From NCBI GenBank assembly GCA_002372855.1, contig DFIZ01000009.1, positions 1 to 7,618 on the forward strand: a stretch of 7,618 bases of DNA. Direction: 5' to 3'. The stretch is from Bacteroidales bacterium UBA3684. Its GTDB lineage: Bacteria; Bacteroidota; Bacteroidia; Bacteroidales; P3. Shown in pieces: positions 1 through 4,844 of this stretch. The first letter of the stretch is position 1. Every line of letters starts with the position of its first letter. Made by a program: the position numbers and the translations under genes. The notes under the pieces are model-generated. The model worked only from the letters and a program-made list of their open reading frames with translations, searched no databases and was not told the DNA's origin.

Positions 1-82
1 TAGGCTCCTCCTCGCGTTCGCAGGCAGCAATGCCGAGGGCGGCTACTGCCGCCGCAATAAGGAAAAAGGTGTTTGTTTTCAT
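1..82 (-). CDS. N-terminal fragment of a lipoprotein gene, cut by window edge
   Basis: Only the first 27 codons are visible; the gene continues beyond position 1. It starts at the ATG at 82-80 and encodes MKTNTFF, then a hydrophobic Ala/Leu/Ile stretch ending in the lipobox IAAC, with Cys21 as the predicted lipidated residue. This is a clear type II (lipoprotein) signal peptide. The residues after the Cys are Glu-Arg-Glu-Glu-Glu-Pro. Acidic residues just after the lipidated Cys resemble the lipoprotein export signals described for Bacteroidota surface lipoproteins, so the product may be carried to the outer leaflet; that is inference. It lies 31 bp downstream of the 218-aa lipoprotein gene on the same strand and is probably cotranscribed with it. 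Function cannot be judged from this fragment. Confidence 0.75.
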   Translation of the reverse strand, partial: MKTNTFFLIAAAVAALGIAACEREEEP

Positions 83-113
83 AAAGCGTTGTTTTTAAAT
101 GGTTTTATTTCTG

Positions 114-770
114 TTAATCATCGATGGGTTTGTATTGGTACATCAGTTCGTGCAGGGTATCTTTAGCATCTTTCATGTGTTCTTTTATATAGCAGTTCAA
201 TATGCATACGAGTAATGGATCATTAAAATAAACGGGGATATTATTACCATATGCCCTCCAGCAACGGTATTCGCATTCCGATGGGAAGGGGGGCAACTGG
301 ATAATAAGGGTATCGTTGAAATCAGGTTCATACATATGGATGCTATCCAGTACGTTTCTCAATTGCCTGCACTGTTCCACATAGTTGGAGAGGGCGTGTT
401 GATTGCACGAATGGCATACAGCAGTATCGTATGTGTCCGGAATAGTGACACTTGTTATTCTATCTTCCATCAACTTAGCCGTGCGGTCCACAAGTGATTC
501 AGAAATGTTGGCATAAGCAAAAAAGCCCGATATGTTTTCCATACTACAGAAGTGGTCGACCGCTGATGGTTTCGTTCTGATTATGTAATCGCTCTTCTGC
601 CAGATGGTGCGAACATAATGTAGCAGAGCTTTCTCGTCCGGATTATTTTTTGTACTGGGGACGTTTGTTTCAGTGAGGGTGTTGTGCTCTTTGTTGCAGG
701 CGACGACAGCGCCGAGGGTGATAACGGAAACTGCGATGGCAGCAATGATGATATGTTTTGTCTTTTTCAT
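114..770 (-). CDS. cysteine-rich lipoprotein of unknown function (218 aa)
   Basis: I do not recognise the family. The N-terminus MKKTKHII plus a hydrophobic stretch ends in the lipobox VVAC, so Cys25 is the predicted lipid-bearing residue and the mature protein is an envelope lipoprotein. The mature part is unusually rich in cysteine: C75, C119, C122, C134, C166, C170, C189 and C193, eight in all, including one CxxC and two CxxxC pairs. This suggests disulfides or metal binding in the periplasm or on the surface. CHSCNQH at 119-125 is not a CxxCH haem motif. There is no second membrane segment. The start is the first ATG before the signal peptide, and A/T-rich sequence precedes it. The next gene (another lipoprotein) begins 31 bp downstream. 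No promoter of the TTTG / TAnnTTTG type was found in the 337 bp upstream. Base composition is more A/T-rich than in the sigma-factor genes. Confidence 0.85.
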   Translation of the reverse strand: MKKTKHIIIAAIAVSVITLGAVVACNKEHNTLTETNVPSTKNNPDEKALLHYVRTIWQKSDYIIRTKPSAVDHFCSMENISGFFAYANISESLVDRTAKLMEDRITSVTIPDTYDTAVCHSCNQHALSNYVEQCRQLRNVLDSIHMYEPDFNDTLIIQLPPFPSECEYRCWRAYGNNIPVYFNDPLLVCILNCYIKEHMKDAKDTLHELMYQYKPIDD

Positions 771-907
771 ATTAAATCGTTTTTTTAATTAGTTATTAAT
801 GTTTTGTTTCCCACTTTTTTCATGGTGCTGTGGAAAAAAGAGTGATCCACACAATAGAGCAGTCCGTTTCGCGTTATCTTTTGGACTGCATGGTTCTATG
901 CCGTCGG

Positions 908-991
908 CAAGCCCGTGGGAGGTGGGAGAGAGTGAATGGTAGATTGCGCTCTAGATAATACACTCTCCCCGCCGGAAGGGCTTGTTTTTTT
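908..991 (+). terminator. terminator-like long hairpin followed by T7, plus strand
   Basis: An outer stem CAAGCCC (908-914) pairs perfectly with GGGCTTG (978-984) and is followed at once by seven T residues (985-991). Inside, 924-934 pairs with 961-970 over ten base pairs with one bulged A (927), leaving a 26-nt loop. The T-run follows the stem only on the plus strand, so the arrangement fits an intrinsic terminator for a plus-strand transcript. No plus-strand gene is seen upstream in the window, so it would have to end a small RNA or antisense transcript. It may instead be a hairpin of the minus-strand mRNA with a chance T-run. Confidence 0.35.
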
Positions 992-995
992 ATTA

Positions 996-1040
996 TGCCC
1001 TTGCGCTGTCGGCGCACCATGGTCTTATGGCGCAAGGGCA
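996..1040. repeat. perfect 11-bp inverted repeat downstream of a lipoprotein gene
   Basis: TGCCCTTGCGC at 996-1006 is the exact reverse complement of GCGCAAGGGCA at 1030-1040, with a 23-nt loop. It lies 67 bp past the stop codon of the lipoprotein gene that ends the sigma-factor cassette. On the minus strand the stem is followed by an A-rich tract, not a U-tract, so it is not a textbook intrinsic terminator in that direction. It could be a 3' stabilising stem, an attenuator, or a protein-binding site. Confidence 0.6.
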
Positions 1041-1107
1041 GGTTTGGATGAATTTCATAGGTTTTAATGTTTGGTTCGACAATCGAGTTATTTCATCTGG
1101 GTGTACA

Positions 1108-1518
1108 TTATTTTATGGCAATGCAGTCGTACAGCCCAGTGTCTTTGTTGTATTCCACACTGACACTATAGCCGTCATTTGCCATCATGTCGGCCCATTC
1201 ATAAGCAGTCTTTCTGTCTTTGGACGAAAAAGTAACTATGTCTTTTGTAATACTCTGATTAATGAATCCTGTTCTGCTGAATGTAACTTGCCGACCCTCT
1301 TCTGCAAGAGTAAACATCCAGTTAAGGAAAGAATGCCAGCTGTCTTCGTCAGAAATAACCATCTGTGTTGTTACACCATCGATGCTGTAGTTAACCATTC
1401 GGTAGGATAATTCTTCATTAGCGATGGTTTGGTGTTCATCTGGAATTGTTTTTTCGCAGCTTACTACCAAGGTTCCGATCCCTAAAAAAAGGGCAACTGT
1501 TTTGATGTTTCTTTTCAT
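1108..1518 (-). CDS. lipoprotein of unknown function, last gene of sigma-factor cassette (136 aa)
   Basis: The family is not recognised with certainty. A type II signal peptide (MKRNIKTVALFLGIG) leads to the lipobox VVSC, with Cys21 as the predicted lipidated residue, so the mature protein is about 116 residues in the periplasm or outer membrane. The mature part is mixed alpha/beta in look, with aromatic and charged residues and only one further cysteine (C132). Its C-terminal part (about 103-136: EWADMMANDGYSVSVEY, then a Thr-Gly turn and CIAIK) reads as a helix followed by a beta hairpin. The start ATG overlaps the stop of the upstream gene as ATGA (1515-1518), which strongly suggests cotranslation with the membrane protein and ECF sigma genes. 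It is a plausible sensor or output component of that cassette, but no function can be assigned. A strong inverted repeat lies 67 bp downstream. Confidence 0.85.
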   Translation of the reverse strand: MKRNIKTVALFLGIGTLVVSCEKTIPDEHQTIANEELSYRMVNYSIDGVTTQMVISDEDSWHSFLNWMFTLAEEGRQVTFSRTGFINQSITKDIVTFSSKDRKTAYEWADMMANDGYSVSVEYNKDTGLYDCIAIK

Positions 1519-2012
1519 AAAACTATTTTTTTGTTAGGATTACAATAATTATATTCCAAAACTGCAGTGTTCTCAGCGTTGTTCCTGGTATAGAACAATG
1601 CCATTACGTGTTCGGCAAGGTTTTCGGAAAGGACGATGTTGTTATCTGGATTTGTTTTGTCGATAGGCAACGAGGGGTTCTCTCTGGGGGAAAGGCGTGA
1701 CAGAACCCGAAGACGGCCTTGGTCAATCATTTGCTGCACAATAGGAGTCACTTTTGTGAGATTAAAATCGCGATGAAGTGTATCCCATCCCGCGTCGGTA
1801 TCGGCTACGAGGAGGACAACATCGACATTGAGGGTGTCGTTGATGGGGTAGTCTTTGATGAAGGAGGCTTTGATGCCGGGGGTGTCTTTGTATTGGCGGT
1901 AGACGTCGCTGCACTTGTCGGGCGGCACGGTGTGAAGGCTGCGTGTCAGCAACAGCACTGACAGCACGACGACCGGCAAAAGCAGCAGTGTTATGGTCCA
2001 ACGGCGATTCAT
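1515..2012 (-). CDS. membrane-anchored extracytoplasmic protein of unknown function (165 aa)
   Basis: The start chosen is the ATG at 2012-2010, which forms an ATGA overlap with the stop of the preceding gene. The frame is open further upstream, but the extra residues would only translate the preceding gene in another frame. The N-terminus is MNRRW followed by a hydrophobic segment at about 6-23, rich in Leu and Val and without a lipobox Cys at its end: a signal anchor or uncleaved signal. The remaining ~140 residues should be extracytoplasmic. They begin with C34, followed by a tyrosine-containing helix and a strand-like stretch NVDVVLLVADTDAGWDTL (62-79). C157 is the only other cysteine, so one disulfide is possible. 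I do not recognise a domain. Position after an ECF sigma gene and a single-pass protein suggests a sensor or regulatory subunit; this is inference from context. Confidence 0.82.
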   Translation of the reverse strand: MNRRWTITLLLLPVVVLSVLLLTRSLHTVPPDKCSDVYRQYKDTPGIKASFIKDYPINDTLNVDVVLLVADTDAGWDTLHRDFNLTKVTPIVQQMIDQGRLRVLSRLSPRENPSLPIDKTNPDNNIVLSENLAEHVMALFYTRNNAENTAVLEYNYCNPNKKIVL

Positions 2013-2317
2013 GACTGCATGAGCATTTTCTGGGTCAGCGAATAGGCGGCGAGGCGCTGCTGGCGGTCGCCACCGCTCATGGTGTAGGGGTAGAGCCACG
2101 CCGTGAGCATGGCGGTGAACACTGCCAGGCAGAGGCCGACGAGGAGGGTGGCGGCGTAATGGCGGAGGTCTGCACGGCGGCTGCCGCGGCGATAGTCGCG
2201 GACGATGCCCCGGCAGAGCCCCTCGCCGGCGTCGCGGCAGGCCCGGCGCAGCAGGAAGGCTTCCTGCCGCGGGGTCAGGGGGGATTGGGGGGAATGGGGT
2301 TGACGTTGTTGTTTCAT
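2009..2317 (-). CDS. small single-pass membrane protein, candidate anti-sigma factor (102 aa)
   Basis: It starts at the ATG at 2317-2315, which overlaps the sigma-factor stop codon as ATGA (2314-2317), and ends in another ATGA overlap with the next gene. An open frame extends far upstream but only as a shadow of the sigma gene. The first ~53 residues are strongly basic and hydrophilic (many Arg, e.g. DYRRGSRRADLRH at 41-53). One transmembrane segment follows at about 54-76 (AATLLVGLCLAVFTAMLTAW), then a ~25-residue tail. By the positive-inside rule the N-terminus is cytoplasmic. Size, topology and position directly after an ECF sigma factor are those of many membrane-bound anti-sigma factors, so binding of the N-terminal part to the sigma factor is a reasonable inference. 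I see no ZAS-type His/Cys zinc motif and cannot name a family. GC content is high, like the sigma gene. Confidence 0.8.
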   Translation of the reverse strand: MKQQRQPHSPQSPLTPRQEAFLLRRACRDAGEGLCRGIVRDYRRGSRRADLRHYAATLLVGLCLAVFTAMLTAWLYPYTMSGGDRQQRLAAYSLTQKMLMQS

Positions 2318-2799
2318 TGCTGTTTCAGTTTGGTGTATATTCTGTAAAATTGCTGTGCCACGCTGTTCTCGGTGCGCTGGGTGAGCTTGGCGATTTCGGC
2401 GTTGGAGTAGCCGTCGAGGCGCATCTGCAGCAGGTGCCGGTCGCGGTCGCCGAGCCGGGCCAGGAGGTCGTCCACCTCCTCGGGGTCCACCTCGGGGGTG
2501 TCGGCCACGTCGGCGGCGTCGGCGAGGGGGACGGTGGCGATGCGGGGCCGCTGGCGCAGGTGGCGCACAAAGGCGGTGAACATCACCTTGTAGAGCCACC
2601 CGTAGACCCTGGCGGGCGAGTTGGTGCCGGCTTTCAGGCCGTCCAGCTTCTCCCACACGAGCGCCAGGATTTCCTGCGAGAGGTCTTGGGCGTCGGAGGC
2701 GCTGTTGCTATGGGAAAAGCAGAAGCGCGCGATGTGTTTGCCAAACACCCGCAATATCGCCAGATAGCGGATCATCTTCTCGTTGTTGCCATCGGACAT
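2314..2799 (-). CDS. ECF-type RNA polymerase sigma factor (sigma-70 family)
   Basis: This 161-aa protein has the size and two-domain layout of extracytoplasmic-function sigma factors. The sigma-2 domain is at about 15-85. The region 2 helix reads DAQDLSQEILALVWEKLDGL (36-55), where the D-(L)-x-Q-E and W positions are typical, and GWLYKVMFTAFVRHLRQ (67-83) follows as the DNA-melting and -10-recognition helix. A variable acidic linker (about 93-112) leads to the sigma-4 domain (about 113-160), with LGDRDRHLLQMRLDGYSNAEIA and the helix-turn-helix QRTENSVAQQFYRIYTKLK that reads the -35 region. It should direct RNA polymerase to a small regulon, often including its own operon. The ATG at 2799 is the first in frame; M9 is a less likely alternative. 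It lies 86 bp after the PurL-like gene, with no clear terminator or housekeeping promoter between, and is followed by three genes in ATGA overlaps. The specific ECF group is not determined. Confidence 0.92.
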   Translation of the reverse strand: MSDGNNEKMIRYLAILRVFGKHIARFCFSHSNSASDAQDLSQEILALVWEKLDGLKAGTNSPARVYGWLYKVMFTAFVRHLRQRPRIATVPLADAADVADTPEVDPEEVDDLLARLGDRDRHLLQMRLDGYSNAEIAKLTQRTENSVAQQFYRIYTKLKQQ

Positions 2800-2885
2800 T
2801 GCCGTCTCTTTATTCCCTTTACACTATATTAGAGCCAAAAAATGGGCGAAATATTACGGAGTGGGTGGAAAAAAGGTTGTTTTTT

Positions 2886-3680
2886 TTATTTTTGGTGGTG
2901 GAGGTAGCGGTCGACGGGGCCGAAGTCGTAGCCGTCGACGAGGAGGCGGTTTTTGGTGGTGCGGCCGAGGAAGCAGCAGCTGAGGCGGGCATCGTCCATC
3001 TTGAGCAGGAAGGCGTCGTCCTGGCTTTCGGGCAGCGCCGCGAGGTAGCGGCCCTGCTCCTCGCCGAAGAGGAAGGCGTCGAGGCGCACCTCGCGGGGGG
3101 CCAGGATGTCGTAGCCCAGAGGGGCGGTGAAGCGCAGCAGCGAGCAGAAGAGCCCCCCGTCGGCCACGGCGGTGTGCGCCTCGAGCATGCCGTTGGCGGC
3201 GAGGGCGGCGAGGATCATCTCGATGTACCGGCAGTCCTCGTCGTGGCCGTCGGCGGCCATAGGTTCGTCCACCAGATGGAGGCACCGTCGGGCATACTCG
3301 GAGTCGGCGAACTCGCTGCTGACGTTGCCCACCAGGTAGAGCAGCATACCGGTGGCGAGGCCGCCGGGGGCATGGCCGAAACGGATGTCGCGGCATAGCT
3401 GGAGGGCGATGTCGAGGCACTCCTTGACTTTGGGTTCGCGGATGGCGCGGTGGTCGGCGGAGCCGTCGTAGAGGTAGTCGTTGCGTTCCACCACATGGTG
3501 CTGTCCCCGCAGCCATCCGTAGAGGCTCTGCTGTTTGCCGTTGCTTTCCCACATGGCCAGGAGGGTGGAGAGCTCGTCGATGGAAGGCTGGTGGCCGAGG
3601 ATGTCGAGCACCTCGTCGTAGGCCTGGCGCGAGATGCCCATGGCCTCTACCTGCTCGAAGTCAACGACGGGTTCATCCAT
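2886..3680 (-). CDS. shortened PurL (FGAM synthase)-like protein, probably not the full enzyme (264 aa)
   Basis: The start chosen is the ATG at 3680, overlapping the phosphatase stop by 8 nt; the longer open frame upstream is only a shadow of the phosphatase gene. Residues 14-44 (MGISRQAYDEVLDILGHQPS, then ELSTLLAMW) resemble the linker region at the start of the PurL synthetase subunit. Later segments resemble the end of PurL: LYLVGNVSSEFADSEY (114-129, cf. GxxxxEFGGSEY), EAHTAVADGGL (167-177, cf. SAHDxSDGGL), LFGEEQGRYL (204-213, cf. the LFSESQSRF motif) and LGRTT...LLVDG (238-250). What is missing is the first PurM-like half with the ESHNHP and GxxTGxGGxxRD motifs, and the glutaminase domain. 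FGAM synthase is near 740 aa (small form) or 1,230 aa (large form), so this is a short paralogue. Catalysis of the purine step is unlikely; a regulatory or nucleotide-binding role is possible. The similarity is from memory, not a search. Confidence 0.8.
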   Translation of the reverse strand: MDEPVVDFEQVEAMGISRQAYDEVLDILGHQPSIDELSTLLAMWESNGKQQSLYGWLRGQHHVVERNDYLYDGSADHRAIREPKVKECLDIALQLCRDIRFGHAPGGLATGMLLYLVGNVSSEFADSEYARRCLHLVDEPMAADGHDEDCRYIEMILAALAANGMLEAHTAVADGGLFCSLLRFTAPLGYDILAPREVRLDAFLFGEEQGRYLAALPESQDDAFLLKMDDARLSCCFLGRTTKNRLLVDGYDFGPVDRYLHHQK

Positions 3681-4155
3681 TGGCGGAGGTAAGCTTGTCG
3701 AAGAGTGCCGCGCAGCCGGTGCTGATGTCGTCCCAGGCGATGTTGAACTTGCGCGTGTACCAGGGGTCGGAGACGTCGCGGCCGTGGTGTTTGGTGTCGC
3801 TTTCGGGCGTATGGTCGAGCAGGAGGGAGAGTTTGCCCTCGGGGTCGCCGCCGAAGAGGAGTTCCATGTTGCGGAGGTTGGCTCCGTCCATACCGATGAG
3901 CATGTCGTAGCGGTCGTAGTCGTCGGGCGTAAGCTGGCGCGCCGTCTTGCCGGGGCAGCCGATACCATGCTCGGCCAGGGTGCGCTTGGCCAGCGGGTAG
4001 ACAGGGTTGCCGACCTCCTCGTCGCTCGTGGCTGCCGAGGCCACCTCAAAGGCATCCTCCAGGCCGGCGCGACGTACCAAACGCTTGAAGACGAACTCGG
4101 CCATGGGGCTGCGGCAGATGTTCCCGTGGCAGACAAAAAGGATTTTCTTGCTCAT
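3673..4155 (-). CDS. low-molecular-weight protein tyrosine phosphatase
   Basis: At 160 aa this has the usual length of the LMW-PTP family. The N-terminal phosphate-binding loop is intact: VCHGNICRSPMAE, with nucleophile Cys9, Arg15 and Ser16 giving the C-x5-R-S signature. The general-acid loop near the C-terminus is DPWY (130-133), with Asp130 as proton donor and an aromatic pair lining the active site. The expected reaction is hydrolysis of phosphotyrosine in cytoplasmic proteins or peptides. In bacteria such enzymes often act on tyrosine autokinases of polysaccharide export or on stress proteins, but no kinase gene is in view and the substrate is unknown. The arsenate reductase branch of the fold is less likely given the SPMAE and DPWY segments. 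The gene follows a 37-aa ORF by 24 bp and overlaps the PurL-like gene by 8 nt, so the two are probably translationally coupled. Confidence 0.94.
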   Translation of the reverse strand: MSKKILFVCHGNICRSPMAEFVFKRLVRRAGLEDAFEVASAATSDEEVGNPVYPLAKRTLAEHGIGCPGKTARQLTPDDYDRYDMLIGMDGANLRNMELLFGGDPEGKLSLLLDHTPESDTKHHGRDVSDPWYTRKFNIAWDDISTGCAALFDKLTSANG

Positions 4156-4179
4156 TGGTATATGGTTTTGTTGTTGCTG

Positions 4180-4293
4180 TTATTGCACCTTGTTCATGCT
4201 GAAGGTGGCGGTGTAGGAGGAGCCGTCGTCCTTGCGACGCAGAGAGGCGAAAATCGTGGCCACAAGGGCCATAATTATAAGATTTTTTTTCAT
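4180..4293 (-). CDS. small ORF with hydrophobic N-terminus (37 aa), unknown function
   Basis: This short ORF runs from the ATG at 4293 to a TAA at 4182-4180. It begins MKKNLIIMALVATIFAS, a basic start followed by a hydrophobic stretch of about 13 residues, then a polar charged part (LRRKDDGSS) and a short tail ending NKVQ. It looks like a signal peptide or minimal membrane anchor followed by some 20 residues. It is the first ORF after the promoter at 4359-4390 and ends 24 bp before the phosphatase start. It may be a real small membrane protein, a leader peptide that tunes phosphatase translation, or a remnant of a longer gene. The A-rich sequence before the ATG fits Bacteroidota translation starts. 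No family is recognised; coding status rests on its position and N-terminal character. Confidence 0.55.
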   Translation of the reverse strand: MKKNLIIMALVATIFASLRRKDDGSSYTATFSMNKVQ

Positions 4294-4358
4294 ATTTTAT
4301 GCAGCAACTTACTAATTATCCACATCTTGCACCACAAGGCACAGATGTCTTACTATTG

Positions 4359-4390
4359 CAAAGATACAATTTTTTCGGCAATATTGCAAA
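4359..4390 (-). promoter_or_regulatory. Bacteroidota-type sigma-ABfr promoter for the phosphatase operon
   Basis: Read on the minus strand, TTTG (4390-4387) is followed by exactly 20 nt and then TATCTTTG (4366-4359). This matches the Bacteroidota primary-sigma consensus TTTG-N19-21-TAnnTTTG. Transcription would start a few bases further on, near 4352, leaving a leader of about 60 nt before the small ORF at 4293. The -33 box lies at the end of the U-tract of the rplS terminator, so the two signals abut or overlap. Confidence 0.8.
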
Positions 4391-4428
4391 AAAAAGAAAG
4401 CACCCTTCTTCCGAGGGGTGCCTTCTTT
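4388..4428 (-). terminator. intrinsic terminator of the thrS-infC-rpmI-rplT-rplS operon
   Basis: Read on the minus strand, AAAGAAGGCACCC (4428-4416) pairs with GGGTGCTTTCTTT (4405-4393) over 13 base pairs with a single G-U, around a 10-nt loop. It is followed by a T-tract; eight consecutive As lie at 4388-4395 on the plus strand, part of them inside the stem. It sits 30 bp after the rplS stop codon, where the operon should end. Confidence 0.92.
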
Positions 4429-4458
4429 GTTCCAAGCATATCGCAAGGGGAACGGGGA

Positions 4459-4812
4459 CTAGCGTCTCTTCTCCTTGATACGGGCTTTCTTACCGGTGAG
4501 GTTGCGCAGATAGAAGATACGGGCACGGCGCACAGCACCATGCTTGTTGACGTCGATCTGCTCGATGAACGGGCTGGCAAAGGGGAAGATACGTTCCACT
4601 CCGACGCCGTTGGCAATCTTACGGACAGTAAAGGTCTCAGTAGCTCCGCTTCCACTGCGCTGCAGGACAACGCCCTGGAAGTTCTGGATTCTCTCTTTGT
4701 TTCCTTCCTTAATCTTGTAATGGACAGTGATGGTATCGCCAGCCTTGAACTCGGGGAACTCCTTGCGCTCCACCAAATTCTCTACATATTGCATTAATTC
4801 AGTTTTTCCCAT
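4459..4812 (-). CDS. rplS: 50S ribosomal protein L19
   Basis: The 117-aa product matches L19 in length and sequence: [20 protein letters not shown] (22-41), [34 protein letters not shown] and the C-terminal [20 protein letters not shown] followed by IKEKRR. L19 is a structural protein at the interface of the 30S and 50S subunits. The ATG at 4812 is preferred; M7 (4794) would give a shorter N-terminus like that of some homologues. It begins 32 bp after the rplT stop and is followed at 30 bp by the operon terminator, so it appears to be the last gene of the thrS-infC-rpmI-rplT operon. In E. coli rplS is instead with rpsP-rimM-trmD. Confidence 0.97.
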   Translation of the reverse strand: MGKTELMQYVENLVERKEFPEFKAGDTITVHYKIKEGNKERIQNFQGVVLQRSGSGATETFTVRKIANGVGVERIFPFASPFIEQIDVNKHGAVRRARIFYLRNLTGKKARIKEKRR

Positions 4813-4844
4813 GACAAATAGATTTTTTACAGGTTAATAGCTTT

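Larger units (their letters stand above)
771..1107. other. 337-bp intergenic region with several inverted repeats, no gene seen
   Basis: This gap separates the lipoprotein gene ending at 1108 from the one starting at 770. I see no convincing ORF, tRNA or known riboswitch core. It holds at least three inverted repeats. The first has arms at 859-865 and 883-889 (GCAGTCC/GGACTGC, 7 bp, 17-nt loop), extendable after a 5-nt bulge by 854-858 with 895-899. The second is a long imperfect hairpin at 908-984 followed by a T-run. The third has 11-bp perfect arms at 996-1006 and 1030-1040. A weaker A/T-rich pair lies at 812-820 and 834-844. The last three are described further in separate entries or findings. 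The density of pairing suggests a structured RNA, an untranslated region or terminators rather than neutral spacer. Confidence 0.6.

Noticed and set aside
119..125. Not used as coordinates of DNA but as residues: CHSCNQH in the cysteine-rich lipoprotein as a c-type haem site
   Set aside because: The haem motif needs CxxCH; here the His is three residues after the second Cys.
982..1410. Plus-strand open frame of 142 codons opposite the 136-aa lipoprotein gene
   Set aside because: It is antisense to a gene with a clear lipoprotein signal and ATGA-coupled start; its protein shows no recognisable features.
2800..2885. Promoter or terminator between the PurL-like gene and the sigma gene
   Set aside because: There are A- and T-rich runs but no GC-rich stem, and no TTTG / TAnnTTTG pair at correct spacing. 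An ECF-type promoter may be present but I cannot support one.
3681..4136. Extended start for the PurL-like protein (416 aa)
   Set aside because: The extra N-terminus is a Ser/Ala/Arg-rich translation of the phosphatase gene in another frame; the ATG at 3680 sits in a coupled overlap and directly precedes the PurL-like region.
2317..4797. Several long plus-strand open frames (e.g. 2317-2832, 2799-3398, 3634-4797)
   Set aside because: They are shadows of GC-rich minus-strand genes (sigma factor, PurL-like, phosphatase, L19). Their proteins are low-complexity Val/Gly/Glu-rich and match nothing.
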